A stretch of 64,000 bases of DNA from Podaxis mareebaensis (taxonomy: Eukaryota; Basidiomycota; Agaricomycetes; Agaricales; Agaricaceae). Made by a program: the position numbers and the translations under genes. Where the stretch lies: the NCBI GenBank assembly GCA_018524725.1, contig JAEUWP010000421.1:1-64000 (forward strand), read 5' to 3'. Below are positions 11,474 to 22,334 of the stretch, piece after piece. The notes beneath the pieces were generated by a model. That model did not search any database, was not told where the DNA came from, and saw nothing but the letters and a program-made list of their open reading frames with translations. Position 1 is the stretch's first letter. Each line of letters opens with the position of its first letter.

Positions 11474-12522
11474 TAATTCCAACCTCGGCATTTCTTCTCT
11501 TCACTTGGTAGCTCCCCTTGTATATTCTGCGTCCCCGTTGTCAATTTCGTTGTTGGTAGCTCTTCAAACCCTCAACGGTCGTTTTCCGCACACTTCGCGT
11601 GGTTATCTGTCGTCCATTTGGTATCTACTTGCACGTTACCTATCGCCCGCTTGCACGCACTAAATGGTTCTACGATCTATTCTGTGACGCGTTGCGCTGG
11701 CTTAATAGTTAGTCACCGGTCAGGTGTTTGAAACCCGACCTAGTGTTTGAAAATAGATTCTCTACGAGAACATACTCGCTTGTACGCCACCGCATTTTTC
11801 CGACAAAAACGTAGGCCACCTGCCTCTAGAAGAATGACCCGTCTGATTTGCAGACAGACTCCCTAGCACGCAGTCAACTATGGCTATCGGTGAACCGGGC
11901 TTCGGTTATCCGCTCTCAAGTTTGATATCATCTCAATTATCATCCAAGATGCAAGGCCTCAGACTATGTTGTGGTCACCAGTCTCTCCGCGTTTCTCCAC
12001 CGCCAGCGTGGTAATTATCCAGACCTGGGCCAGTGCGAAAAGCCCAAGTGTAAAGATGAACGGCAAGGGTGGTGGCACATAAATTATGTTTCCTGTCGAA
12101 TTGTGAGTCGTGGCTGCGAAGATCCTGGAAAGGTAATGGAGGAGGCGTTGGCAGTGACGAAATTTGGACCATGCCACGCCTCGCCGCTTGCATTGAAAGA
12201 CCCGGGGGAAGCAGCTTGCAACGATGCCACTTGGAGGAGATGAAGACTCAGTTTGATAGGGGTATCCGTCATCAATTTGGATTTTCTTTATGATGTGATT
12301 GCTTGCCTGGTAGCCTACCATGAACTTGAAGCTTGAGGATTTTGTTTTATTGAACATTGTTCGCAGTTTTGCGGTAAGTTTTCCTCGTGCTCTTAATGGG
12401 AGCCTGTGTAAGTTCTGAGCATCCGAAAGATGATATATGTGTTGGTGGTTGTAGGAAGTGAATATAGTGGTGTGTTATTGGATGATGCAGACGTCACTAT
12501 TGCTAAGCCCCTACATATAATC
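11474..12522. other. Intergenic spacer between BTB copies 2 and 3
   Basis: About 1.05 kb. The ORFs at 11959-12357 (-) and 11971-12243 (+) lie over each other and resemble nothing I know. No repeat or RNA gene was recognised. Confidence 0.35.
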
Positions 12523-13973
12523 ATGGCGCCGACCCACGACGTGGAAGGTCAGGGACAGGCTATTCGAGGTGAGCAATCGTCGTCGAGCACTATAACTTGA
12601 AAACACTATTGGAATCAAAGCTGTCCGGCTTGTAGAACATTCTTGATCCATATAGATCACCTTGATGTTGCTTTGTCTCAGTATTCGTGCTCAGCGCTCA
12701 TCAAGCCACAGCTTTCTCCGCTCTACCCCCTCCGGCACCACACTATACTCATACCTACATCTCTTCAATGCCGATCAGGGACGAGAAATACTACTTCGAC
12801 GATGGGAGCTGCATTTTCCGTGTCGATGATTATTTGTTCAATGTGAGCGGCAGTGGGATTATTGCCAATGTCTTTCAGTTGGTTTATCAGTCAACTAGAT
12901 CCACCATAGTTTGCTTAAACGGGAGTCCCGCTTTTTTGAGAAAATGTTCACCCTCCCTCAACCGGAGTCGCTCGAGCAGTTCGAGCGGAATGGCGGTCTG
13001 CCAGAAACAAGACATGTCGGCATCGAGGGTAGCTCGGACGAGAACCCGGTCTACTGTCAGGATTCTGTTGATTCGTTCCGAGCGCTATGTTGGGGCTTGT
13101 ATGCTGGGTAAGCTTGAACTAACAACCCATGGTCAGTACTAGATCAATAGCTAACAACGATCAAGGCCAGCAGAAATCCGGACTCAAGACGATCCGAAAG
13201 CAGTTGACCTCGATCGACTCATCTCGTTGGCACATGTTGCACACAAATACGAGTGTGAACAGCTTGAGAAATGGTCACTCGGAGTTATCCAGACACATTG
13301 GGAGCGCGATCTTAAAAGTGCACCCGGAAGTATCTGGACACTGGACGCCACAGAAAAGCTTTTGAAGCTTTCGCTCCAGAACGACACGATCGATTCAGCC
13401 TTCAGGAAACAAGTCGAACTCCACTGGTTGTCAGATGGAATCGCTTATGCGAAAACCCCATCGGATCTTCGCAGGGCTTTAGACCTTGCTGATAATCTGG
13501 AGTCCTCGAAGCTTCGAGGGTTAGCCTATTATCACGTCCTGAGGCGTGTGGGTTTGCTGGGCGAGATTCCTATAATGGCCTCCGATATCTCACAAACCTT
13601 CGTGAAGTGTAGCACTCCCGACAGCCTCCTCTCCGACTTGACGCAGGAGCAACACCTCAAGCTCATGCGGGGGGTGTGGTGCCTGGTTTCGTTACGGTGT
13701 TACTCGTTAGCGAATGCGCCCTTCAGTGACAGGTGTCCGGAATGCAATTCCCCGTCTATGCACCAGTCATGCCTGTCCGGATGGAGGAACTTTTGGATGA
13801 GTTGTAACAGAGGCTTTGATTTTGGGAAAACGCTTGAAGCTGCTTTGCTTCGGGCTGGTGGACACAACCTTTGGGGACCCTCGGCTCCTTGCTGGCGTTT
13901 GCTAAAGCCCAAGATCCAGGGTATCATTGATACATTTGAAGAGAATCTGTCGACTTACTTTGTCTTGCCTTGA
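12523..13973 (+). CDS. BTB/POZ-domain protein, tandem copy 3
   Basis: Core exons: 12682-12842, 12899-13107 and 13166-13973, with the same splice phases as copy 2 (0 and 2). BTB motifs: 'DEKYYFDDGSCIFRVDDYLF', 'IHHSLLKRESRFFEKMFTLP', 'SSDENPVYCQDSVDSFRALC' and 'LDRLISLAHVAHKYECEQLE'. A likely extra first exon at 12523-12568 (MAPTHDVEGQGQAIR) ends in a GTGAGC donor and joins in frame to an acceptor at 12681, giving a protein of about 407 aa. Without it, the first ATG is at 12768 (MPIRDEKYYF). The C-terminal region keeps 'LKLMRGVWCLVSLRCYSLA', equivalent to the same segment of copy 2, and has a small Cys cluster (CPECNSP...HQSC). Function unknown; paralogue of the copy at 10058. Confidence 0.8.
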
Positions 13974-14196
13974 ATATCAACAAACATAATTGTCATAATG
14001 ATTGTCAACCCCTAACCCCCCTGCGTTACGGGGCGGATCAGAATTTTCAAATTCGGCAAGCACGCGCCTAACGCGTGTGGGCTGGCGAAACTTGGACAAG
14101 AGTCTAACCTCACTCTCCCACCACCACCCATGCCTCCTGCTCCGTGACACCAGCACCATTCCGCAGCACGATACGCTTCGTACAAGACAACGGACA

Positions 14197-14977
14197 ATGT
14201 ACGTCCCACAAGGCTACATTGTGACGACTGCAACATGGAGCTGGGTCGAACAACTTACTGCACACCTCGTAGAAGTGCTTCAGGTTCTCAGTATGTCCGG
14301 CCAATTCATACTCACTGGGAATTCCTCTGGCTGACAGGAGCGCACAGAACAGCTATTGCATGAACTTTTTAGATGGTTAATTGATGCCTTTGGTTTTGCA
14401 TGTAAGTCCTCAGGTGGTATGCTGTGTTTCGCAGGTGGTTAATCCATGCCTTGCAGTGTTTTGGTTTCATAAAGTGTTAACACAACCATCCGAATGGAGT
14501 AAGACGGTCTTTTACGCTGCCGTAGACTTTGGTGCGTCATGGATTACTGTGGCATGGTTTCGTGTCTGACTAATGTCAACAGTCCATACCCATATTTTCT
14601 TAGTGCACATCCTTGCTTGGTCTGCATTTTTCGGTCCCATAATTGTCCTTATCCCTTTCCTATTGGCCCACGAGATATTTATTCTCGTAGCCTATAATCT
14701 CACTTACGCGCTTCATGGGCTGTTACCGGGTACGTGGCCGCATCATTGGATCTCCCGGGTGTGAGACTTAGTCTGGTTCATAGGCTCACTTCCGGATCAA
14801 TATGAGGCTTTACGCCTCTCGCTCTTAGACACGCGTGAATCATTATTCTCTTTTGTCGACCGGTCGTCGTCAGTTTTCAACAAATGGACATCTGAACACA
14901 TGCCGTTGATGGTGCTTCGCCTTGCAGGAGCTGCGTTGGGTAGCATCCTTCTTTATGCGATATGGGTTGGTTGGTGA
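14197..14977 (+). CDS. Unrecognised 188-aa multi-helix membrane protein
   Basis: Five short exons fit one frame: 14197-14283, 14338-14401, 14457-14531, 14583-14729 and 14784-14977. The introns are 51-55 nt, and all but the first have good donors; the first has a poor GTTCTC donor, so exon 1 is least certain. The protein has an amphipathic N-terminus (SWVEQLTAHLVEVLQERTEQ and on), a long hydrophobic double span (about residues 80-120, with 'FFGPIIVLIPFLLAHEIFIL'), a charged loop (PDQYEALRLSLLDTRESLF) and a last membrane helix ending AIWVGW. No family is recognised. It sits directly upstream of the two DUF6533 membrane protein genes on the same strand; any link to them is conjecture. Confidence 0.6.
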
Positions 14978-15343
14978 GCGCCTGTTATTTGGGTTTGGGT
15001 TGCATAGATAAGCCTGCACTCGCCAATTATTCAACAGTGTACTATAACGTCACTTAGATTAATCTCAAAAGGTTCGAATGCTATACTCTTGATCCGGACG
15101 TCTGCTTTACGCCAACCCGGCCAACTTCAGCATTTTATGGTGAGTTATCCAGGGGTGGCTAACTGTTACTGTTATTTGTTTCACTGCCGGGGATGCTGTA
15201 AAATCGGAAGCACCTTTGGACCGGTAACTGGACAACTGGGGCTAATTACCATTTTCTGTGATGTATCGGCTAGTCTGGGCCTCAGTTTGACCGAGAGTCC
15301 GTTGACTAGAAGCGCGGTGTCATCAGATGTCCCCGGCATCTAG

Positions 15344-15352
15344 CATATATAC
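15344..15352 (+). promoter_or_regulatory. TATA-like box of the first DUF6533 gene
   Basis: CATATATAC lies about 45 bp upstream of the ATG at 15395. The second DUF6533 gene has an AT box at nearly the same distance, which supports both starts and suggests the promoter was duplicated with the gene. Confidence 0.5.
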
Positions 15353-15394
15353 AAGCCGGGCGCAAATACTCTCATTCCCAACCCCCCCCAAGCT

Positions 15395-17268
15395 ATGTTG
15401 GTTGAAGACATTTCCACTGACGTCGCATCTGCCTCAGTCCAAGATTCCAGGCTAATGGCATACGGCTATGGTAAGTCTACTCGTTGATTGGCCTCCAATA
15501 ATGTTGAAACCAATTGAATATAGTGGCTGCGATTACTATTGCCATCTACGACGTGATGTTGCTTTCTCAGGAGGAGGTGCGCTATTGCATGGTTTTCTCA
15601 TTCGTGTCCATGTTGTTAATAGCGAGTCAGGTCGAGCACATATACAGGTAGATCACCCAGTTTCACTTTGCGTCTACAATCAGGTTTTTGATTGAGCGGT
15701 CCTTAGTGGAGTATGGTCATTGATCAAAGTCATCTATGTCTTCATTCGACTTTTCGCTCTTGTTGACTTCAGGTACGACATGTTGTTCGGGCCCCCCAGA
15801 CATATGTATGGGCTCACTTTGCTAGTTTCTATCTTTATGGTAGGAATTGGCTACGGTGGTACTATTCGTTAACTCATTCGCCCTGACATCGTCGCCAGTA
15901 ACCCAGAACGTTGACATACCACAACCGGTGCGCCCAGGCTCCATCTCGAAAAGTGGCTTATTGCTTAACTTGACGCTGACTTAGACGTAAGTTAACCTTA
16001 CCCGAGGTTTTCTCCGCTACTTACGTTGTATCTGGTAGATGCCAGGCCATGACTTGGATCACTGAATTGTAAGTTTCCTTCCCTTCGTTCAAGGCGTATC
16101 TCATGTTTCCCTCAGCGCAAGATATGTAGGCTATACTTGCATCATTGAGACCTTGTTGTTTTTGAGGATACGGGCTTTATACTCTAACAACATGATAGGT
16201 ACGTGCCCCCCACCACTGAGGAATACACCACTAACTCTCCGTATTTTTCAAAGTCACTTTAAGCCTGTCTATCGTCATCGGCTGTGGGTGTCCTTATGCT
16301 TAATCAGAATATCGCCCCACATTGATGCATCAATCTCACTACAGTTGAGATACTAGTGCGCGTTCCTTATTCTTTTCATGGATTGCCTACTGAGGCATCT
16401 AACAGATCTCGGGCTACGTTTTCCTGCTGATCGGGGTCTCAGCCCAGGTTCATGGAATCGCTGTCTCTTCCACCGCTGGCTGTACGATACGAATTCCATC
16501 AGACCTGCAAAGTCCAATAACTCAAGGAATGGCTTATATATGGTCAGTCCCCTCATGATGCGCCATTTTGGGAACCTAACTCTGCCTTTAGGATCACACG
16601 TTTAATTAGTAACAGCACGTTTGCCCCCTCAGTAGCCCTACAATGGCACTTAAGTCCTCTTCAGCCTTCGAAGTAGCACTCACCTTGTTCAAGCTCTACC
16701 GATCGTTGAAGGGAGAGGAAGGACCTCTCCTATCCAGGCTCGACCAGATGAAGAACTGGAGACCGATTCTATACATCTTCTATCGGGACGGCACACTCTT
16801 CTCTATTCCGTGAGTGTACTCAACGACCATATATTCATAGAACCTGATGAAATCCTTTTAGAATGTTTAGTGAGTGGTGAATTTGGAGCTTTGGACTTAG
16901 CGTTCTCACACGAGACCATAGTTTTGAGCATTTTGGGGTTGCTGGACGTAGTGGGCATTCTCCGCTCTTTGGGCTTAACGACATCTTGGTCAATGTAAGG
17001 GTCATCTCTGATGTCGTCCATTCTGAAACTGATGGTGCCTTGGATAGGTGGCTGTCGCTTGTCTACTGTACCTGTGTATGTCTGAGTGGTCCTTACGTTT
17101 TATCGCTCATGTTATGTTATCTAGGGCGCACGGATTATCTTGAATTTGCGAGTGGCCAATCACAGCTTAACAGAAAGTACAGTCATACGCCAAGTTACCT
17201 CTTTACACTTTGCGCAACAACCATCCATTTACCATGACGGCATGGGACGCGAGGAAGACAATGAATAA
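15395..17268 (+). CDS. DUF6533-type seven-helix membrane protein (tandem copy A)
   Basis: Spliced from many small exons. Confident parts: exon 1 15395-15470 (76 nt), 15524-15576, 15631-15647 (17 nt), 15707-15772, the exon reading FARYVGYTCIIETLLFLRIR, 16665-16809, and the last exon beginning GARIILNLRVANH and ending TAA at 17268. Hallmarks of the family: 'YGYVAAITIAIYDVMLL' then 'EEVEHIY' at the first helix, 'WSLIKVIYVFIRLFALVDF', an LRIRALY helix end, a luminal loop with AGC, and the 'FYRDGTLFSIP' motif before the last two helices. The exon pattern matches copy B. The 15773-16030 part (loop between helices 3 and 4) could not be modelled unambiguously and might hold a lesion. These proteins are receptor-like in topology but have no demonstrated ligand. 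Confidence 0.75.
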
Positions 17269-17348
17269 TAACGTGATTAGGTACTTACATTATTACAGCA
17301 ACTACCATCGATAAGTATCCTATTGCCCTCCGGCATAAGAAACGGATT

Positions 17349-17615
17349 GTGATCTATATCGTGGCCTTCGGCCGAGCAGAGCTCTCCTTAAGTGCTCGAG
17401 CGACAAAGCTATCGCGCCAAGTAACCTCCTCTCAAGATATCATCCACGACTGGGAAAGACAGATCGCCCAGAGTTCATTTAACCCCGGAACACAGCCTGC
17501 GCTAGTACAAATCAAGCATGGAGGGATCCTTTCTCCAAGGAATATTGAGAACAACGTCAAGATTGGTACCAGCGCAGTACTTCACGTACTTCGACGGCGA
17601 CCAAACGGCGACTAA
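17349..17615 (+). other. Open frame without ATG between the two DUF6533 genes
   Basis: An 88-codon frame with no in-frame ATG lies between the copies. It opens downstream of a possible acceptor near 17298. It reads as a polar, Ser/Gln-rich tail (RATKLSRQVTSSQDIIHDWE). It could be an alternative 3' exon of copy A encoding a longer cytoplasmic tail, or chance. Confidence 0.25.
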
Positions 17616-17640
17616 CGTTGTTGTCACCTCGAGGCGGCCC

Positions 17641-17648
17641 TATTTAAA
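17641..17648 (+). promoter_or_regulatory. TATA-like box of the second DUF6533 gene
   Basis: TATTTAAA is about 46 bp upstream of the ATG at 17687, the same spacing as in copy A. Confidence 0.5.
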
Positions 17649-17686
17649 TCCGTACTCAGATTAAGCGCCCTTATCGTCTTCTACCC

Positions 17687-19576
17687 ATGTCGGACACGAA
17701 TCTGGACCCTAGCCTTGTTTATCCGTTCTTCAAGGTTGCGAAGGTATTGTCGTACGGCTACGGTGAGTCACGTTTGCGCTTTGCTGACCAAGAGGAGTGG
17801 TTCACATGATTCCATAGTTGCGGCAATAACGGTGGTAATATACGACGCAACTTTGCTTTACCGCAAAGAAGTATGGGGTTCAGTTCTTCCGCCAAGGTCG
17901 AAGCTCACTTAAATGACAAATTTCGTATCGCAGGTGAAGCATATTTATAGGTAGCGTCGATCCTTTGATGATAAGACGTTTGAATGTTAATCACAAGAAC
18001 TCAAGTGGTCGTTGGTCGTTGATCAAGGTCATCTACATCCTGATCCGACTCCTTGCTGTAGTCGATTTCATGTACGTGTCTGTCTTAATCTCTCGTCCCT
18101 TACTCATTCCCACTAGTCTTTTCCTTTATAGTGAGTATGACCAAAAGTAAGCGTCCTAGAAGACAATAATCGTTTATGTCTTGGCAGCGATGCAGAACAC
18201 ATTTGTCCCGGCACGAGTAAGCATTTACCTTCGATGTGGTAGCTACTCTAACATTACTCCAGGTGTATGTCTGTATATTCCGGGACTTTTATCCTCATTA
18301 ATAGAGAAGTTCGTCAGTTGCAAAGCCGTCACTTGGGTCACCGGATTGTGAGACAAGAGGAGTGGTAAATTGGATGGGTGTAACTGTTCTAACCGGCCTT
18401 TTGCTTCAGTGCGCGCCATATTGCATACACTTGCGTCATTAAAACGCTCCTGGTCATGAGACTGCGTGCACTGTATGGGAACGACAATCTCAGAGGTTCG
18501 TACTCTGGCATAATTGCGGCACCGGGCGGATCACTCACATACTATTCTAGTGACAATCATCTTAGTTATTGCAATGGCAGGTGAGGGTATCCTTCCAAGT
18601 AACTTGCATACCGCTGACTCACTTTGTGCCCGTTAGTCGAGCTAATGGTACGCTCCGATCAACCGGCCCTAATAAATCACTCAATTAAAGGGAACTCCAC
18701 TTGCAGAGCGCAGCATTTGTCTTCTTTCTGGTCGGCACCTCGACACAGATATATGGCACGGTTGTGGTACCTTTTCCTGGGTGCATTATTGCGACACCAG
18801 AGCATCTCCTCAACCTCACTAATCAAGCTTCAACGGTCATATGGTTAGATCCTATCACTTCTCAGTCTTTCACCAGGTTCGCTGACCCGTTCACAATCAG
18901 GGCATCAAAGCTGTCCAGCAACAGTGCGTCTCAATACCACTTCCAAGTGCGCAACGTTTGAGCCTTGATTTCAGCCGTGGAAGTGGCATTAACCCTCGGG
19001 AAGCTCTACCACTCCTTGAAGTCAGCAGGTGATTTCCTCTGGGGCCTAGAGCGCATGAAATACTTGAGGCCTATATTCTATGTATTCTACCGAGATGGGA
19101 CCCTCTTTTTTATCCCGTAAGTGACCTGCTAGCAATACAAATCCTCGCATACGCTAACCAAAGGTGTATAGAATGTTCAGTAAGGAGACTATTTCTTCTT
19201 TCAAATCTCCTGATATCTGATCCACATTTGCTCTGCCAGTCCTCAGCATTGTGGCGCTTTTAGATTCGTTACGCGTAATACAAGTGACCACATCCTGGAC
19301 AATGTACGCCCCTCAGATGATCACTTCCACCGCAAGCTGACTGAATCGGAACTTTCAGGTGGCTTTCCCTCGTTTACTGTACTTGTGTAAGCCGCCGTTA
19401 TTGCCGAGATCTGCTCACGACTAATGAGTGTCTAGGGAACCCGCCTCATCCTGAATCTACGCATTGCCAACTGCAAGCTTACAACGAGCACCGTCCCACA
19501 GCAGATCTCCACGCTGAAATTCCACACGAATGATAACACTCAATGTAGCTCTCAAATTTCCGAGACTACCACGTAG
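17687..19576 (+). CDS. DUF6533-type seven-helix membrane protein (tandem copy B)
   Basis: Paralogue of copy A with the same first-exon length (17687-17762, 76 nt) and matching later exons. Recognisable elements in order: 'SYGYVAAITVVIYDATLLY', 'KEVKHIYSGRWSLIKVIYIL', a loop with Cys pair (CPGT...SCKAVTWV), 'FARHIAYTCVIKTLLVMRLR', 'FFLVGTSTQIYG' followed by the PGC loop, 'AVEVALTLGKLYHSLK', 'YVFYRDGTLFFIP', and the last exon 19436-19576 starting GTRLILNLRIANC and ending TAG. One junction near 18850-18980 (end of the fourth loop) does not join in phase with a simple model, so a small exon is probably missed there. About a dozen introns. Function unknown; likely a plasma or internal membrane protein. 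Confidence 0.75.
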
Positions 19577-20648
19577 ATTACGATTATGACAAGATTTGTC
19601 TGACTCTGGAGAGTTGTACTATTAGTATGGACACCTAGGGACGCCTAAGACTCTTCAAAAAATTCGTAGAGTTGGATCCTATAGATTGCTTTATTACTCC
19701 CGAATGTGATGCGCTGAGCCTCTGTGTCCATCTACGATTGCCTCCGACTATTCTTAGAGTAATTAATCACGGACGCCACTGTTACCCGAGCGAGTCGTGG
19801 CCACGATGCTAACTGCGTGATGCTTCAATAGCATTAACTACGGAGATCGACTTCTCCCGGTGCAGAACCACTGAGCATGGCTTCTGAAATATCGAACTCC
19901 TGGATTAAAATTTGAACTTCTCCCGAAGTGGCATTCGACCTTCAAGACTTACCTTGGAATGTGAGCCATAGAACGCAGTGGAACGTCTGGCTGGTGATAT
20001 CTCGATTGTTTGTCACGATGCCTTCGAGGGATTCCCTGCCTAGTACTGGGCCTTGTGTGTTAAGTGAATAAACTGATCACCATAGGGACGAGAGTTTAGT
20101 GCGTAGACTGAATAGTTCAAAAGAAGTCAGAATATACGAGAGGACCCTTCTTCCGCCAACACCAACACCCTCGCACCTCTATGGGATACAAAAAATGGAT
20201 TCGAGGCCGTCAAAGGATGTGCTCTTGAAGTAATCGGGGACCTACCACACTGCCTTTACGTTGTCTCCGCGATGCGGGGTATCATGAGGCACCTCTGTTG
20301 CCATCCAAGGAAAAATCTTCTGGTACGACATGGTGAAGAGTGACGAATCATTGGAGCACTACAGCAAAGACGTGTCGGAACTAGAAGCAAAGATGTCCGA
20401 AGGAGATGAGAAATCAACCCGGGTCGGCGCGTTCGACCATTAACAGAGGTTGTAAGTGATGCCGGAAGACAGAATGCACCCAGAATTGGACGTTATAACA
20501 TGCTACTTGAAGCTTAAAAGTAGGGTATCACAATGGATTATGATGTACAACTGGGTGAGTGTCAGTAGTGAGTAGAAGTAGAACACAAAAATCCCAATAA
20601 GTCTAACCTAAACAAACGGAGTCCAGCTGCAGACCAGCAGCACTAACG
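19577..20648. other. Intergenic region between converging genes
   Basis: About 1.07 kb between the ends of DUF6533 copy B (+) and TAF6 (-). There is no ORF of note on either strand and no repeat was recognised. It must carry both terminators. Confidence 0.4.
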
Positions 20649-22334
20649 CTATGAAGTTTCAGAGATCCCCAGTACCTCCCGCGCCCACATTCGATCCACA
20701 GCTACACGTTCCGCCAGTTTATCTCCTAGGGTTTCCTGCAATCTGTGCGCGATCACAGCGTCTTCTTCGTTACTCATATTGAGTGAGTCGGACATGTCGG
20801 TACTGGGTTGCAACACACGCAGTGCATCCTGAATTATACGTCAACATACGTATGAGTAAACAGATAGGAAAACAGACCATCACAGCGTTCAGCAAAGCCA
20901 GCTCTTCAGCACTTGAGCCTGGACATTCACTTGCTACTACACGTGCTCCACCGGCGTCGACCAAACCTTTTCGCACAGCTTCCTTTCCAACTCCCATCAA
21001 ACCTCGTACTGCGCCCTCCCGTGTGCCTCGGCTCTTAGCTGGGCTAATCAGTGCCAGCAAGAGGGTTTTCATGATACGAGGTGAGAGCGAGGGATATGTA
21101 GTGCTATGCTGTGTAAGCACTCGAGAAAGGGTTTGGGAAGCGCTGATGCGGAGGTGGGTAGATAAGGATGGAGGGAGCGAGGAGTGTAGAAGGGTCGAAA
21201 GAATGGGAGGGAGGAGCTGATGGAGCTGAGGTTCGAGTTAGTAGATGCACGGCTATTAGTAAAAACGGCACAAGCTCACATAGGGCTCAACAAATAGTGT
21301 CTTATTATCTAGAAGAGCACCAATAACGTCCATGAGGACTTCCAACACCTTGCCTTCTCCATCGCCCTGCTCTCCCGCTTTTAGTACCCCGACGACGCCT
21401 TCACCAACCCATCGCACAAGGTATGGTAGCAAAGCTTGAAGGCCAGCGTCATGTCGCAAGCTCGCGAGCGCAGCTGTCTTCTTGGTTGTATACTCCTGAG
21501 TACTGAGAGGGGGCAACAGGGATGACGTAAGGCGTGCATAATACAGCTGCAATTCGCGTGAAAGGACTTGTTTGACCAAATTCACAGACTGAGCACTGCT
21601 GGCATTCGGTAGTGCGCCAGATTTTTGGCCGCCTCCTGGTAGAAGACCAGCGGCACCTGTTGCAGCAGGAGCGGAAGCGAGAGCGCCGTTGATTTTGGTT
21701 TCTCCTGCGGGAGCGGGTGGTTCTTCGCGGGGTACTGCAGGCGGATTTTCGGGTATCATCGGTTGCACACCCTCCACAGCTAGCCAGTGCGCCGTCCAGC
21801 TGACTCCCTTTGGCAGCATAACCTTCTCCTCCCTTGATACACGCTCGAAATCGATCTCTTCGTCCTCGACGAAGTAAACCGGTGCCGTATTGGGTTGAGT
21901 AGCGCCGGGTTGATTAATTTGGGGAAACGGTAGTGCTTTGCGATAAGATGGTTGGGAGAAGGGGAGATGGCCATAGAGAGGTTCGATGTTCAGAGTTCGA
22001 AGTGCGAGGTCGATGTCCGATGTTGTCAGGGTTGTTCGTCGGCCATGGCGCATAAAGCGTGACGCTTCCTTCACAGCTCGATTTAAGATGCATATATGCA
22101 AGACTTTCGAGAACTAATCACCTCTATCACTTGATGTATGCGGTATTCGACGTCGCTAGCCAGTGCGGATGCGACAGTGTCGGAAATACTAATTCCGAGT
22201 GAGTCCGCAGTATCCTGTTCTTAAATGATTTAGCATACAATCATCGGACTTACGTGGAAACACACCTTTATAGCATCTGTTTTATACACCCCTGACTGAA
22301 CACTCTGCGACGGACGGTTTTTGGGTTTGCTCAT
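20649..22334 (-). CDS. TAF6: TAF6, histone-fold subunit of TFIID (and SAGA)
   Basis: Five exons on the minus strand: 22334-22266, 22214-22122, 22068-21280, 21225-20878 and 20828-20649. All join in frame to give 492 aa, the usual size for fungal TAF6. Residues about 15-80 are the histone fold that pairs with TAF9: 'GVYKTDAIKDTADSLGISIS', 'ALASDVEYRIHQVIEEASRF' and 'RHGRRTTLTTSDIDLALRTL', followed by the hallmark 'NIEPLYGH'. A Pro/Ala-rich linker leads to the C-terminal HEAT-repeat domain (from about residue 210, 'LYYARLTSSLLPP', 'LLPYLVRWV', 'LLDNKTLFVEPYLHQLLPPI'). Exon 1 is taken to end before GTGTGT rather than at the later GTAAGT, because that restores the family spacing. It acts in the nucleus in RNA polymerase II pre-initiation complex assembly. 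Confidence 0.95.
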
